Notes: generated by a model not told the origin, from the sequence alone. Positions 32,679-45,032 are shown, counted from the first letter of the stretch. The stretch: DNA of 64,000 nt from Xenopus tropicalis (GCF_000004195.4 NC_030678.2:37739701-37803700); one strand, 5' to 3'. A program made the numbers and translations.

Positions 32679-32805
32679 TACTGATGAGTGAATCTGTCCC
32701 ATTTCACTTTGCGAAAAAATTCAGGAAACTGAAAAATTCGCGAATTTTCTTGCCGGTTCGCAAATTTTATGGTGAAGCGAAATGGGACAGATTCGCTCAT
32801 CACTA
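32679..32805. mobile_element. Short hAT fold-back derivative with two copies of the same end
   Basis: Both ends are the 'cgaatctgtcccatttc' type: left tactgatgagtgaatctgtc, right complement of 'gacagattcgctcatcacta'. Normal copies have that sequence at one end only and the 'ggcatggattc' type at the other. The element is 127 bp with inverted ends and a short middle. Flanks caaggaat and gtcccaat do not match. Confidence 0.7.
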
Positions 32806-32940
32806 GTCCCAATTTTTGATACAAAAAATTAGCAAAACTGCTGAAAAATTTGCAAAATTGTGAAAAATCCAGTGTTTTTTTTTGTTGCAGTGAACTTTTG
32901 CAGGAGATTCACAAATTTATTTACTTCAGCAGTAATGAGG
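32806..32940. mobile_element. Degraded hAT-like fragment
   Basis: 'aaaactgctgaaaaatttgc' and 'ttttgttgcagtgaac' resemble family interior words; no termini. Confidence 0.35.
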
Positions 32941-33018
32941 TCAGTTTACACAACAGAGTGTATATATACACATGATGACATTTTATTAAGTTTGGGTTTG
33001 TTATATAAACTACTAGTT

Positions 33019-33542
33019 TTAAAGGAGACCTGTCACCTTAAGAAATAATTGCAAATAGTTTTCTCTTGTGTTTGTCAAGAAAAATAAACTTTACTTACAC
33101 TATATAAATTATTTTGATCTTATATTCTTCAGCCTTGGAATTCACAGTTGCAGCAAGCAGGCCGGCACCATTTTGTGGACACTGTTATCAAAGCAGGCAT
33201 TGAATCCTGCCAAAATCTTGTTTCTGTGCCAGTATGGGGGGACCTGATGCTCATGTCCATGCACTGGTTACAAAATTACATGGTGCGAAGGGAGGGGGAA
33301 TGAGAGGAGAGCAGCAACATCTAAGAAGTTCTGAATTGAAAGTGAAAGTAACTCTCTGCCCCATCTCTATGCCTAAGGCATAGAGGGGGGGAAGGCAATA
33401 TATGATTGACAGCTGGGATTTTTAAATGCTTTTATAATGGGTATGTATGCGGTAATAAAAAAATAATTTTGGGTTTCTTGTTTAATTTGAAAAGGACTTT
33501 TATTATACATCTTTTTATGTCTGAGTGACAGGTCCACTTTAA
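33019..33542. mobile_element. T2/Kolobok-type MITE, TTAA target
   Basis: Ends ttaaaggagacctgtcacct and 'gagtgacaggtccactttaa' are inverted, with TTAA at both edges. The interior includes 'caccattttgtggacact' and a G-rich segment. The 86-codon minus frame overlapping its right end is not a gene. Confidence 0.82.
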
Positions 33543-33850
33543 GTAACGTATGTGAAATGTAATTATGTGTGACTTTGGGGTTAGCAGTATAGCCTAATGG
33601 ATATCTATCTGCATGAAACCTGATTGACCACATTGAAGTGTAGTTTGCATAATATCAGTGCCTGGCAGGAAGAAGAGTATTACGGTAATATTCTTATATT
33701 GCAATAATTCTTAAAGTATTACTTTCCTATATATATTATATATTTGCTTCAGCTTTACTTGGATTTAGGATATACTGTAGCAAAGTGTTTTTGTGGCAAT
33801 AATTAGGATATTGTTTCTTCATAATAAAAATAATATAATAATAAAAAATA
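33543..33850. other. Unassigned AT-rich DNA
   Basis: Nothing recognised. Confidence 0.4.
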
Positions 33851-34093
33851 TAGTGATGAATTGTCTTGGGAAACTTTCGCGGCTGCATTAAAATAGGCAT
33901 GGGCATGTCAAAATGGGTGTGGTCTTGTAAAAATGGGCAGGCCGCATGAAAGTAGGCGAGGGTAGGTTGAAATGGGCGCGGGCACGTTAAAAAAAAGGCC
34001 TGTGATTCATTAATTTTTTACGCTTTTGCAAATTTTTCTGTAGTTTTGCAAATTTTCTGCCACAGAGAAATGGGACAGATTTGCTCATCATTA
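33851..34093 (-). mobile_element. hAT MITE, diverged
   Basis: Ends tagtgatgaattgtc and 'gggacagatttgctcatcatta'-like end. Interior has 'aaaatgggtgtggtcttg' and related GGGCG segments. No matching 8-bp flank. Confidence 0.68.
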
Positions 34094-34794
34094 AATGTAA
34101 CCTTATAATACACAAGAGCCATTAATATCCTGTAAATTATATCCTTATAAACAGAGCTACTGTATAGTTGCTTTGTTATGTAATTTCTGTCACATTACTC
34201 CCTGTATTTTACAACAGGGGATACAGTACATTATTCATTATATATTTTGTGAAACACTGCCTGTGCCAGAATGTAACACTCATATACGGCATTATAGATC
34301 TAATGAGCAAGCTGGTGTGATATAACATCTCGATTCTTTAAGACTTTGTTTCATCCAGTCCTTACTACTTTCTGGCACTGTCAGAAAATAGAAGATTCAA
34401 AGATTAGTTTGCAGTTGGTTAAGGTGAACATGACATTTAAAATTTCCTTAAATAACGTTGTACATGGATTGAACCTGAAAACAAGGTTAGGACAATGCTG
34501 TCATCATTTCTAAGAACCATAAGGACCTTGGAAAAATTAGGCTGATGCTATTAATATTGCTATACAATATCTACTTATTTACAAATGCATAACTAATCTT
34601 AATGTGCACATCTCTTACTCCATTTTATCTTCATTGATAATTCTAGGAACTCTAAGCCATAGTCATAAAATATTATATTGAAGAACTAAATTGATAACCT
34701 TGCTATTTTATATTGATTTACAAAGTGATGCCATTTTTTACTAAACAATAAATACAAGTAAGTAAGCATGTTATGGTTTTGAATGTGCAATCTA
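34094..34794. other. Unassigned AT-rich DNA
   Basis: Nothing recognised. Confidence 0.4.
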
Positions 34795-34802
34795 CTGTAG
34801 AT

Positions 34803-35075
34803 TAGTGATGAGCAAAATTTTTTGCCAGACATGAATTCAACACGGAAAAATTTGCAAGTGAGAGTGAGGAAAAAGTCATGGTTGCACCAAAAAAGAAAAG
34901 TTGACCACATCAAAAAAAGTTGCGCACGTCACATAAAAAAGTTGCAGGTGTCACAAAAAGTTTTAAAAAGTTGCGCAATAGCCATGTTTCATGAATTTTT
35001 CACCATTAAGCGATTTTTTTCACAGTTTTGCACATTTTTTGGTGAAGTGAAATGTAGCAGATTCACTCATCACTA
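34803..35075 (-). mobile_element. hAT MITE, inverted partner of the next copy
   Basis: TIRs tagtgatgagcaaaatt and 'gattcactcatcacta', perfect duplication ctgtagat (34795-34802 and 35076-35083). The 99-codon frame across it is repeat-derived. Confidence 0.88.
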
Positions 35076-35282
35076 CTGTAGATACATTTCAATCCAAGAT
35101 GGAAACTACACTGTAATTTGATACTGCTCGATCGATACAGATAGTATACATATTTATTGCTGAAAATAAATGAGAATTGCTGTGCACCTTGCCCCAGGTT
35201 CTCAGTACAGCTTTATGGGGCATGACCAGCCCTGCCCTTCCTGCTGCCATCAGGGCAGCCACAGGTCTCTGTGCTCTAAAAA

Positions 35283-35540
35283 TAGTGATGAGTGTCCCAT
35301 TTTGCCTTGCCGAAAAATTTGCAAAACTGCTGAAAAATGTGCAAAATGCAGCTACAGTATGACTTCTTTTGATGTGGCTGTGATTTTTTTTCATGCAACC
35401 GTGACTTTTTTTCATGCAACCACAACTTTTTCCTCACTCTGCAAAATTTTTTCGCTATGACTTTTTTGCCAGTTTTCCCAAAAATAACCCAATAGCAAAA
35501 TGCAGAATCCATGCCTGGTGAAAAAATGTGCTCATCACTA
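35283..35540 (+). mobile_element. hAT MITE, opposite orientation to the 34803 copy
   Basis: Ends tagtgatgagtgtcccattt and 'atgtgctcatcacta'. With a one-base offset the flanks ctctaaaa and ctctgaaa match at 7 of 8. Lies 207 bp from an inverted copy of the same family. Confidence 0.78.
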
Positions 35541-35548
35541 CTCTGAAA

Positions 35549-36789
35549 ACAAGTGCAAAGACCTGTGGCAATTCATGAAATGGGTGCAATTTAATCATTT
35601 TTTGCATTTTGTTAACCGTCTCAAAGGTTGTAAATGACCCCTACAATGTAAAATATAGGAGTTGTCAAATTTTTTATATTCTTATTTTAATATAGTTAAT
35701 AAAACATAGGTAAAGACTTCAATGTATAATTATTTCCCTGTTCAAATATTAATGATTAAGATTCTGCCTGTACCAAAAGTCACTTATCTTAGCCCTTCTG
35801 TAATGTTATAATTCCCCTTTATGCCCCAGGGGCGTAACCTCGTGACTGTTTTCTAATGTTAATGGGAATACGGCAATCTGAAATTGTCCAGTAATGAAAA
35901 AGATTAATTATAGCAGCAAAAATAGCTTTCAACTTTGATCACAGAATTAAATAAAAGGTAAGAACCATATGACTTTATCCTTCAAGTTATGTGTCACCCT
36001 TGATATACTACAAAAGTGAATAAAAATGCAGATTAATACAGGACCATGTAAATGACCAAATAATATTAACACTTCAAGATTACAGCACATCTAGAATATA
36101 AAATAGGAAAAATAAATGATCATAGATAAGTTAAACATCATATTCACATATAGAGAAGATCATAGGCCCAAGTCATCGATAGGGTTGAAACCCCATAAAC
36201 TAGCCAATCAGCCTTTGTAAGTTATGGACTCTTATCCCAGGTTCCCCTCGGCAGCAATCTTTTTTGGCCTCATGTGGCTCTTTTAAAGTGTGAGACACCC
36301 ACAACATTTTGTTCTGCAATCCAATATATTTTCTGATACTTTCTACTTTTTTCCTTTCCTTGTGTAGTGAGATAGGCCTGCTTAACTGTATTTTATGATG
36401 CTATAGTGTAGATTATTGCTTTTCAGTGCTCCTCAGTGCATTTATTTACTTCTGGTTATTCCCTTACTTTTGTGGAAGTGAGATAAACCTACTTAACTGT
36501 ATAATATTATTATAGTGCTGACCATTGCTTCTCAATCTTTTTTCCAGCCAGGCCTTGTATGCACATCATATTCAATAAGCAGGCAACACCAAACATGCAT
36601 GAGAGGCAACAAATTCATTTTAGCATCACAGAATTTGCTAGTAACTTCAGAATTGAAACTGGCTTCACAGTATGAAAATAAAAACTGATGCAAAGAATTG
36701 ACAGACTTTAAAGTTTTCAGAATTATCTGGTAATGGAAACGGCTGGCGTAAAAATGTATTTTTTTTGTGTATAACTTGGAAGCTTGTGG
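35549..36789. other. Unassigned DNA, 1.2 kb
   Basis: No gene or known repeat recognised. The 87-codon minus frame at 36532-36795 has no domain. Confidence 0.4.
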
Positions 36790-37310
36790 GATCAAAAACA
36801 GACACTTTCATCACTGTAAGGCAGTTTATTAATACATGGGGTTGACCATAGTAACATTAAATTACAAATCATAAAAATAACTTCTGCCTTCTGGGTGCTA
36901 CCTTCGTATATTTGGTAAGTTCCTTACTATACAGAGTCCCTTGTGGACTATCAGTAAAAATACACATATGCTGGGGTCACCCCTGTACTCACAATACTTC
37001 TTTGGGTGATTGCTCAGCCTCCTGGATTTTCTCAAATTCTCTGTCATTCTCAATTAGTCAGTTGCTCCTCTTGCATCTTGCAATTGCAGACACCACCCCA
37101 GCCCTTCTAGGAGCTTCCTGCTCCATGTCTTGCTCAGAGAGACCTTTTTTGCCATTTTTACTGCAATTATATAAATTTCTACAGGACAACATTCTTGTGG
37201 AAAGTGAACTCCACCATGTAAACTGGATATATGGAATTCAGTGTCTGGCCTACATGTTGCTTTCAGAATACTCTAGCTTCCAAGACCTGATAGCTAAAGT
37301 ATTTTAACAG
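36790..37310 (-). other. Unclassified segment, possibly LTR-like
   Basis: On the minus strand an AATAAA signal followed by ctgcc lies at about 36820-36830, which could mark an LTR R region. A 131-codon plus-strand frame (36912-37307) spans it, but the peptide is rich in S, L and C without a domain I recognise. No paired LTR or primer site was found. Treat as a guess. Confidence 0.2.
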
Positions 37311-38866
37311 AGAAAACATTCTCTGTTTAGCAACACCTGCTGAGGTGACATCTCCCATGGTTTTGCCGTATTCCTTTGCTCAGCTCTAAACATTGACTGT
37401 TGATGTGGTGACTCTTTCTTTTAAAGGAGAAGAAATATTCATATGCAATGTCATTTAAAAAAGTTTGCAGACCAATGGGGAAAAACAGTGAAATTGTTTA
37501 AAACTGGTAAGATATTGTATCACATATTAAAAAAAAAAATATTTCATCTATAAAACTGTTTAACCAAGCCTCTCCCAATAATGGGCAATCCACATTCAAT
37601 TTAAATTTGTTAAGCAAAGCAGAATGGTGAACAAATCTTGAGTAAACTGATATTCCAGAGGCCAAGGTCCCTGCATTTTAGTTCTTGTTGATACTTGACT
37701 ATTTAAAAGATTAAATATTAGTGTAATTACCATTACTCCATACAATATTGCTGCCTAATTTAGTTTATCTACTTGATTTCTTGAAAAATAAAATAATTTT
37801 TGACTCATTTATTACAAGTAACAACCCATATTTTTTTTCCCCACAAAATTGGCATCTAGAGCCTTTAGGTGAAAATCTGTGAATGCAAAGAGTTGCCTTT
37901 GTCTCTGAAGGCAGCACTGACTGAATGAATTCAGGAGAGGAAGGAGATGGGCAGCACAAGGCACAGCCCTAGCCTGCCATGTCATTAAGAATGAGCATTC
38001 CCTGTGCATTGGGGGATTCAATTTGCTAGGTTAACTAGCACCTTTCTGCAATATTAAGTTAATGTGTTTTTCTTTTCCTCTTTTTAGATATTGACAAAGT
38101 AAGCAGTGTAATTATTATGGTTTATGGTGCAATGTAAAAACGAATAAAAAAGTAAGTTGAAAAAAAAGTGCAATGAAAAATGAGCAGGGGCCCAAGTGGT
38201 AAGTTGAAGATATCTAAGGTGTGCAAACTTGGGTTCTTGAGCACTCCAGTACTTGCACCCTTACTCATGATAATGAGCCCTTATGAGTCAGAAAAAGAAA
38301 CATATCTACAGGACTAAATCAATTAAATATGATAGAATAAGCAAGGGAAGCCGTAGCTTTAGTTTGAAATCATAGATTTTATTTAATGAATGTCTCTGTT
38401 CCCTAAGTGCCATTATTTTATGCTGCCATTATGTTATGCTGGCAAATATATTATATATATTGGTAAATTTGAAACAAATACAACTGGTCTTTCAATTTAG
38501 TGGAATTTCTTTGGGGCAGGACAACATACACTTTCTAAATATGCTTGGATTCCCACATAAAGCTTTTAAAAACCTTAAAAAAACATACAAAACTTGCAGG
38601 TGTCTTTACTTTTTAAACTAATTCTCAGACTTGTATACATGTTTATAAATATTTATGTGCATTTTTTACATGGAAATAACCATGCTGACATAGTTTATGG
38701 TATCTCTGTGAAAATGATTTAAGCTAAGCAAACCTTGCTGATTTTTGTCATGAAAAATGCCTGTTTTTTATCATTTCATGTGCTGAATATTTCATCTTTG
38801 CAAGGTACATATTAAGACTAAAAGTATAGAAGCTCCTTTCTAAACCCTTTGTACTCACTGTTTTAA
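37311..38866. other. Unassigned DNA, 1.55 kb
   Basis: No gene recognised. A strong acceptor-like tract (tcttttcctctttttag) ends at 38087 and a GTAAGC follows at 38099, only 11 nt later. Confidence 0.4.
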
Positions 38867-38874
38867 TAGCAGTC

Positions 38875-39200
38875 CAGTGATGAGCAAATTTTTTCGGCAG
38901 GCATGGATTCGCAGCAAATTTCCGCATTTCGCCATTAGCGAATTATTTTGCAAAACTTCTGTGAAAATTAGTCACAATTAATTTTTTGCTGCATGTCAAA
39001 AGGGGCGTGGTGACGTCAAACTGGGCGTGATCACGACAAAAAAAGGCGCAGACATGTCAAAATTGGGCGTGCTCACATAAAAAAAGCACGGGCCGCAAAA
39101 AATAGACGCAGGTGACAAAAAAAGATGCAAATTTTGTGAATTTTTCACCGTTTGGCGAATTTTATGGCGCAGCGAAACGGGACAGATTCCCTTATCACTA
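38875..39200 (-). mobile_element. hAT MITE, TAGTGATGAGCGAA family
   Basis: Ends cagtgatgagcaaattt and 'gacagattcccttatcacta'. Flanks tagcagtc and tagcagta match at 7 of 8. Interior has four 'gggcgtg' type segments. The 71-codon minus frame is repeat-derived. Confidence 0.83.
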
Positions 39201-39208
39201 TAGCAGTA

Positions 39209-39510
39209 CACTATGCAAAGGGATAATATCTATACACTTGTAATCTCATTAGGTTATATGTTGTCCACAAGTGCAGTGAGCAAAGCGCAGTTTGAAACGC
39301 GAGCCCTATTCCCTGTACCTCACAAGACCAAACATGGAGTAGCTTCAAGTTTTGAGTTTGCCTTGTTTAGCTCAATAAATAACACAATCATATATATTTG
39401 TGATTAAAACACAATAGTGTGTTGGACTATCCCTATTAATTGAACTCACGGGTAACAAAGGAGTATGTTTTAAATTTGGTATAGGAGTTTGAGAATGGTT
39501 GGAAGCTGGG
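39209..39510 (+). repeat. Segment with GAAACGCG hairpin motif
   Basis: 'gcaaagcgcagtttgaaacg' at about 39279-39300 resembles the hairpin plus GAAACGCG motif at 5692-5740. Limits unknown; no target duplication seen. The 64-codon frame here is not a recognised protein. Confidence 0.35.
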
Positions 39511-39755
39511 GTTTTCCAGATAAGGGATCATTCTTTAATTTGGATCATCATATTTTAAGTCCACTAAAATCATTTAAACATTCAATAAACCCAATAGGAT
39601 TGTTTTGCCTCCAATAAGGAATAATTATATCTTATTTGGAATCAAGTACAAGGTACTGTTTTATTATTACACAATAAAAGGAAATCATTAATAAAAATTT
39701 TAATTATTTTATAATTATGGAGTCTAAGGGAGATGGCCTTCCTGCAATTGCCATA
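39511..39755 (-). mobile_element. TA-target MITE (CAGGTATGGGA family), inverted, ends lost
   Basis: Minus-orientation landmarks: 'ttttccagataagggatc', 'caataaacccaataggattg', 'caagtacaaggtactg', 'ggagtctaagggagatggcc'. Both terminal parts are missing or diverged. Confidence 0.75.
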
Positions 39756-42700
39756 CCTATCCTACCAAATCAAACTTGTCACCTTAGACTTATTGTATTT
39801 CAGAAATATGTTTAATAAATGAATGTATTAATATATTTTAAAAATTTAACAATGCATACAGACACAATTGGCCATTCATTTCACAAAGTTCTTAATAAAA
39901 GGATGAGACAGAGTGTTCTTTTCTATCTATATTTTCTACTTCTTAACTTCAGCCTTGATTTGTATCTTCTATTCAGATATGTTTAGCAGAAGACCAGGCC
40001 CTGATAGGATTCTTTTGTTGCTTGTAAAACCTTTTAATTCATTCTATCTTTCTATTGAGATATTCAAAGTTGCTCTGACACATCTACATCAAAGATTTTC
40101 AGATGTTTTCAAATGTATCATAGAAATTCACTGAACATTTTTGTTCCAATAAACAAAATAATGATTTTTTTTCTCATTTACATTTTTGTAGGAGCACTCC
40201 TCTTATTCTACCTAGTCAGTGGCTTGCTAGTATTTATAGTTTAGTGACTATAGTCCAGCAGCTAATTAGTCAACATGAGACTATATGGGCTTTTAAGCAT
40301 TTGTGAAGAGAAGAATGTAACCTAGATACTTATTTCAATTTGCTATGAGGGGCATGGAAAATTATCTAAATTCTACAAACAGTTAAGCTCTCATGAACAA
40401 CCTTTTTTGAGCATTCCATTATTGTTAGGGTAAATATTATACTCGTAAACATCTGTATGTTGACTAGTGCTTGATTTTATGATACCTATAGCATGGCTTA
40501 CCATGTTCCAACAGGTCTCTTTATTTAAATAGATCTTTATTATACCTTTTTTTTATTGAAATTCATTATGTAAAGAGTTGTGCTGTGTTGTAACATGTAC
40601 ACCATGCGATTATTAAAAAAAAAAAAATATTCAATCTGCATTATTAATCTCTAGCATAAATGAACCAGAAGTGCAATTGCTAGTCTACTATGACATTTTT
40701 ACACTCTCCTTCTTCTGAGTCCTAAACTTTTTTCAGTATTTAATAGGGCATTCATCTCCCACTCAAGATGAAGAGTCAGACATAAATGCTTTATCTGTGA
40801 AGCTGTCCTAATAGAGGACCTTGGACCAGAGATGCCCCTTCAAAACAAGTTTTTATAATGTTCCTTAGCCTGCCTATGAACTCCATTATTCAAGACTTTA
40901 TTGAATGTTATCATCATTATAGCAAAAATTGACCCTGAGCACAGGGTATAAAAGTTAATCATCCCATTACTTTGGAAATGTTAAACAATCCTGCCACATT
41001 TTTGCCTTATTTTAAAGGGGAAATATACCTCCCTTTTTGACATGAACTCAATCAGTTGGCTGATGTAGAAAAGGTGCATAAACACTATCTGAACAAAATA
41101 ATATCAATATATGATTTTTACATAGACATACCTGATCCTACAGAAATGAGGGGCTGCATTAAACTTTAATCCTTATGGATTTATATGTTTAGGCACTATT
41201 TTTACATAATGTAAAGTTGAATGATCACATCTTAAAAATCACTTTTTCTTTTTTTCCTATCCCCAACTCCAAATGCAAAAGCCACTCCCTTGACCATTTG
41301 TTGCCTGTGCCTCAGATTTTAGTAAAAGGGGGTTTCCATTATTCAAGGGTTTGCAATGGGAAGGGAGAATGTATTTAGCTTCTTTACTGACCTGTTACAT
41401 TGTTTATTGCAACAAATAAAGACCCATAGAATTCAGACTACAATAAGTAACCTATGCCACATTGTGTTCCTGGTTTCCTACTGTAAAAAATGGGGGTGGG
41501 GCATGTATGGGGTTGGGGCATGTATAAGGGTGGGGAATTATAGCAGGAGGCAGAATTACAAAGTAAAGACTTGCTTATGTGACACTGCACACAAGCTTGT
41601 GCAAACACTTACCAAAAAATCCAAAAATGTCACAGTCCTCTGTTTTACACAGTACAACAACAGACCATAATGTTCAGTGGTCCTGCTTACCTGGTTCCCA
41701 ATTCCAAGCCATACACCTTGCACTTTGTCAACCGAGAACCTAGCTACACCCTGTTAGGCCTTTGTGATTGATTCAGTGCCACCCCCTCCCCTCCCTTTTA
41801 TTCTTACCTTCACTAAAGAAAAAAATTATCACTGCTCTGCAAATAATTCAGCAGAGTAATCAGTAGGGACAGTGAGGCAACTGAGCAATTAAAATTGCCT
41901 GGGTGAGTGAATTTACATTTTTAAATGATATATTGCAGGTATGGCTCACAATTAGTCTGAGTGTGCCCCTAGAGAACCAGGCCCAATGGCAGCTATGTCC
42001 CTAAGACCCCAGGGGATTATGACACTTTTTTTTTTAACAATTACTTTATTGCAGAATAATAATAACCATAAGAAGTATACACTAGTGCTGTAACATTTTT
42101 AAATTTAACAGCAGTTATTTAAATACAACTGCAGCAAACATTCTCAATTATTTAAAAAAAAAAGTTCAATAAACAGTTTCAAATATTTAACAATTTGTAA
42201 GCCCAGATATATATTGTCTTAATTAATTGAATCAATTATTTAATTTCCGAGCCTTAAAAAAACATTCTTTAAAATTGTAATAAGCCCTTCCTTATTCATT
42301 CTCATTTCCAAGCCTGTCAAACAAGTATAGATCAGGCTAGATGTGAAGAACAGATAGCCTGACTTTGTAATACACACTGTGGCATTTGTACTTGATTTTG
42401 ATCAGGTTACCTTAAGCTACAGCTTGGGAAAGTAAAAAATACATCACATTTTACAGTCCCACATGGCCTCATCAGTATTTAAATCACACATTTCCAATAT
42501 TCTTTCTGGCAACTTGATATGACCTTCAAATTGCTTGCCTCTATCTTCTGGTAAGAAGGGAAAAAAGATAAATGCAATAGCTATTCACACATAGATGCTG
42601 AAAAATAAGATAACTATAAATAACACTCTTCAAGAAAAAAATAAGATGATTTTTTCTCAAGCATTTTATGCTTTATTAAACAAAAATGTACATGCTGCTC

Positions 42701-43255
42701 AGAAGGCCGTTCAGTACTGCATATTTATTTCTACTTTGAGAGGACAGGACTCATGCAGTAAATAATTCATATTATCTCCTGTCCTTGTCTTTTGTCCCTT
42801 GTCTTAACTTCTTTCCTTATTTTAATTCATTTGTATGGAGTGGAATAGTGACATTGTGGTCAGCTTTTCTCTCCTTGTAGCGATGGGGTCAATATTAGAT
42901 CGAGATACTATTTCTGGGAAGCTTGTATATTCTTATTACAAGAATTGCAGCACTCCCAGCTCACGATAATAAAACCGCCTTTTTTTCACATATGGCACGG
43001 TAGCAGCTGCATATATGAAATAAAGGTGGTTGTATTATCGTAACTGGGATTATTGCAATCCTTGTAACATTGAAGGTATGTGAAGGTGAACATATCAGGT
43101 TGTGTCTACCCATTAAATAAAACTCCAAGTGAATACAAGTGCTTGAAAACTTTTGTGACTGTCCAAACTTGTATATTCATTCCATGTGCTCTTGCTTCCT
43201 CCCACATAATAATATGTTACTTGATCCCAATGACACTGACTGGAGTGTATGTACT
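39756..43255. other. Unassigned DNA, 3.5 kb
   Basis: The longest stretch without a recognised repeat. No convincing exon: the 104-codon frame at 41356-41670 and the 73-codon frame at 39913-40134 show no domain. Poly-A and poly-T runs occur near 40613-40626 and 42028-42037. Confidence 0.45.
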
Positions 43256-43263
43256 GTTTAACT

Positions 43264-43560
43264 CAGTGGTCCCCAACCAGTGGCTCAGGAGCAACATGTT
43301 GATCACAAAACCTTGGATGTTGCTCCCAGAGGCCTTAAACTAGGTGCTTATTTTTGAATTCCTGACTTGAAGGCAAGTTTTAGCAGCAAAAAACCATGTG
43401 AACTGCCAAACAAGGCATCCTGTAGGCTGCCAGTGCACATAGGGGCTACCAAATAGCCAATCAAAGCTCTTATTTATTACCCCCATGTACATTTTTAATG
43501 CTTGGGTTGCTCCCCTTTTTTTGAATGTGACTCACGGGTAAAAAAGGTTGGGGATCCCTG
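43264..43560 (+). mobile_element. hAT MITE, CAGTGGTCCCCAACC family
   Basis: TIRs cagtggtccccaaccagtgg and 'aggttggggatccctg'. Perfect 8-bp duplication gtttaact (43256-43263 and 43561-43568). Interior words 'gagcaacatgttgatca' and 'gaattcctgacttgaagg' recur in inverted form at 47090-47220. The 87-codon frame is repeat-derived. Confidence 0.92.
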
Positions 43561-43678
43561 GTTTAACTGCTATAAGAAAAGTTAGATTACTGTTTCAGGG
43601 GCTGAAGGAATTAAAGAAGAAGGAAAAGTACAATCACTAAGGGGTGCCAAATATTAGGCACCCCCCAGTGATTGTAAT

Positions 43679-43955
43679 TAGTGATGAGTGAATTTGTCCC
43701 GTTTTGCTTCACCATAAAATTCATGAAACAACAAGAAAATTTGTGAAACAGCGAAAAATCTGCAAAACGCATTGTCATGTGACTTTTTTGTTGCCCACGT
43801 CTTTTTTTTTGTCTTAATGCGACCACAACTTTTTTTGATGCGCGCCGAATTTTCCACTGCAAATTTTCATGGAAGTTTCATGAAACAATTTGACAATGAC
43901 GCAATGCAGAAATTCGCTGCAAATCCATGTCTGCCGATAAATTCGCTCATCACTA
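43679..43955 (+). mobile_element. hAT MITE nested in the T2-type element
   Basis: TIRs tagtgatgagtgaatttgtc and 'ataaattcgctcatcacta'. Flanks attgtaat and attgttat match at 7 of 8. The 83- and 69-codon frames over it are not genes. Confidence 0.86.
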
Positions 43956-44192
43956 ATTGTTATCACTTACCTTTAAGATAACCAAACCCGCGCCAAAATG
44001 TAAGTGTCCCTTCAATTCTATAACGAGAATCAGTGAAAGTGAGAGAAAAAAAAAGGTAAAATAAAATTAGATATTCAATTAGTTCCACCCTTACACAGTC
44101 TACAAAACAATAATAAAGTGGATAATTATTATATTAATCCAAAAATAGTGAGCCGCCTTCCTCCACCTAATCCCAATTAATGCACACACTAA

Positions 44193-44605
44193 GGGGCACA
44201 TTTACTAACCCACGAACGAGCCGAATGTGTCCGATTGCGTTTTTTTCGTAATGATCGGTATTTTGCGATTTTTTTTTTTGCGAAAAAACGCGAGTTTTTC
44301 GTAGCCATTCCGAAAGTTGCACAAAGTCGCGATTTTTTCGTAGCGTTAAAACTTACGCGAAACGTCGCGCCTTTTAAGTTTTAACGCTACGAAAAAGGCG
44401 CAACTTTGCGCGCAAGTGTTAACGCTACGAAAAAATCGCGAGTTTGCGCAACTTTCGTAATGGCTACGAAAAACTCGCGTTTTTTCGCAAAAATCGTAAA
44501 GACGCCGAAAAAATCGCAAAAAATACGAAAAAGTCGCAAAATGTTCGTTTCCAAACGGAATTTTTCCAATTCGGATTCGAAATCGTGTCTTAGTAAATCA
44601 GCCCC
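44193..44605. mobile_element. Fold-back MITE (copy 5) nested in the T2-type element
   Basis: Starts ggggcacatttactaaccca and ends 'ttagtaaatcagcccc'. Flanks TAA (44190-44192) and TTA (44606-44608). Inverted halves meet near 44375 around 'cgccttttaagttttaacg'. Confidence 0.84.
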
Positions 44606-44766
44606 TTAGTCTCCAAAGAGTTTCTGTTGTCAGCAGAAAACTGCATCAACTTGGGGTACCTCTGCGCAAGTGATTCTCTTGGGGCCGACGAACATGCAGT
44701 ACAGTGAAAAAGCTGTGCCTAATATTTTGGCACCCCCCAGTGATCATACCTTTCCTTCTCCTTTAA

Positions 44767-45029
44767 ATGATAATAGGTACCCACTTAAACAGGGAACAAT
44801 GTTAGTCCAGTGTAAGTAAAGGAAATTAATAATAACAATATAGTTTTGCAACCTATGTTTCTCCATCACCCTTTTTAAGATGAAGACTAAATGTATTTAT
44901 GTGTAAATTCTTATATTCCCTGTCATTTTCCTTTTTTTGTATACCTACCCATGTATATTTCGGTAGTGGACAAAAGAACATGTGTATTCTTTTTAATGCA
45001 GTCCACTCTCTTCTTCCGTGTGGATACAC
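44767..45029. other. Unassigned DNA
   Basis: Short stretch between the T2-type element and the next fold-back; nothing recognised. Confidence 0.4.
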
Positions 45030-45032
45030 TAA

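Larger units (their letters stand above)
43611..44766. mobile_element. T2/Kolobok-type element broken by two later insertions
   Basis: Left end ttaaagaagaaggaaaagta and right end 'tacctttccttctcctttaa' form the TIR, with TTAA at 43611-43614 and 44763-44766. Subterminal 'gcaccccccagtgat' blocks lie at both sides (43660 and 44732), as inverted neighbours. A hAT MITE (43679-43955) and a fold-back MITE (44193-44605) sit inside. The section 43990-44190 may hold yet another fragment. Confidence 0.75.

Noticed and set aside
33575..33640. tRNA-like stretch (gcagtatagcctaatgg)
   Set aside because: No acceptor stem pairing or T-loop consensus could be found.
36912..37307. 131-codon plus-strand frame
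   Set aside because: No domain, start context or homology I can recall; possibly LTR-like DNA. Kept only as an unclassified segment.
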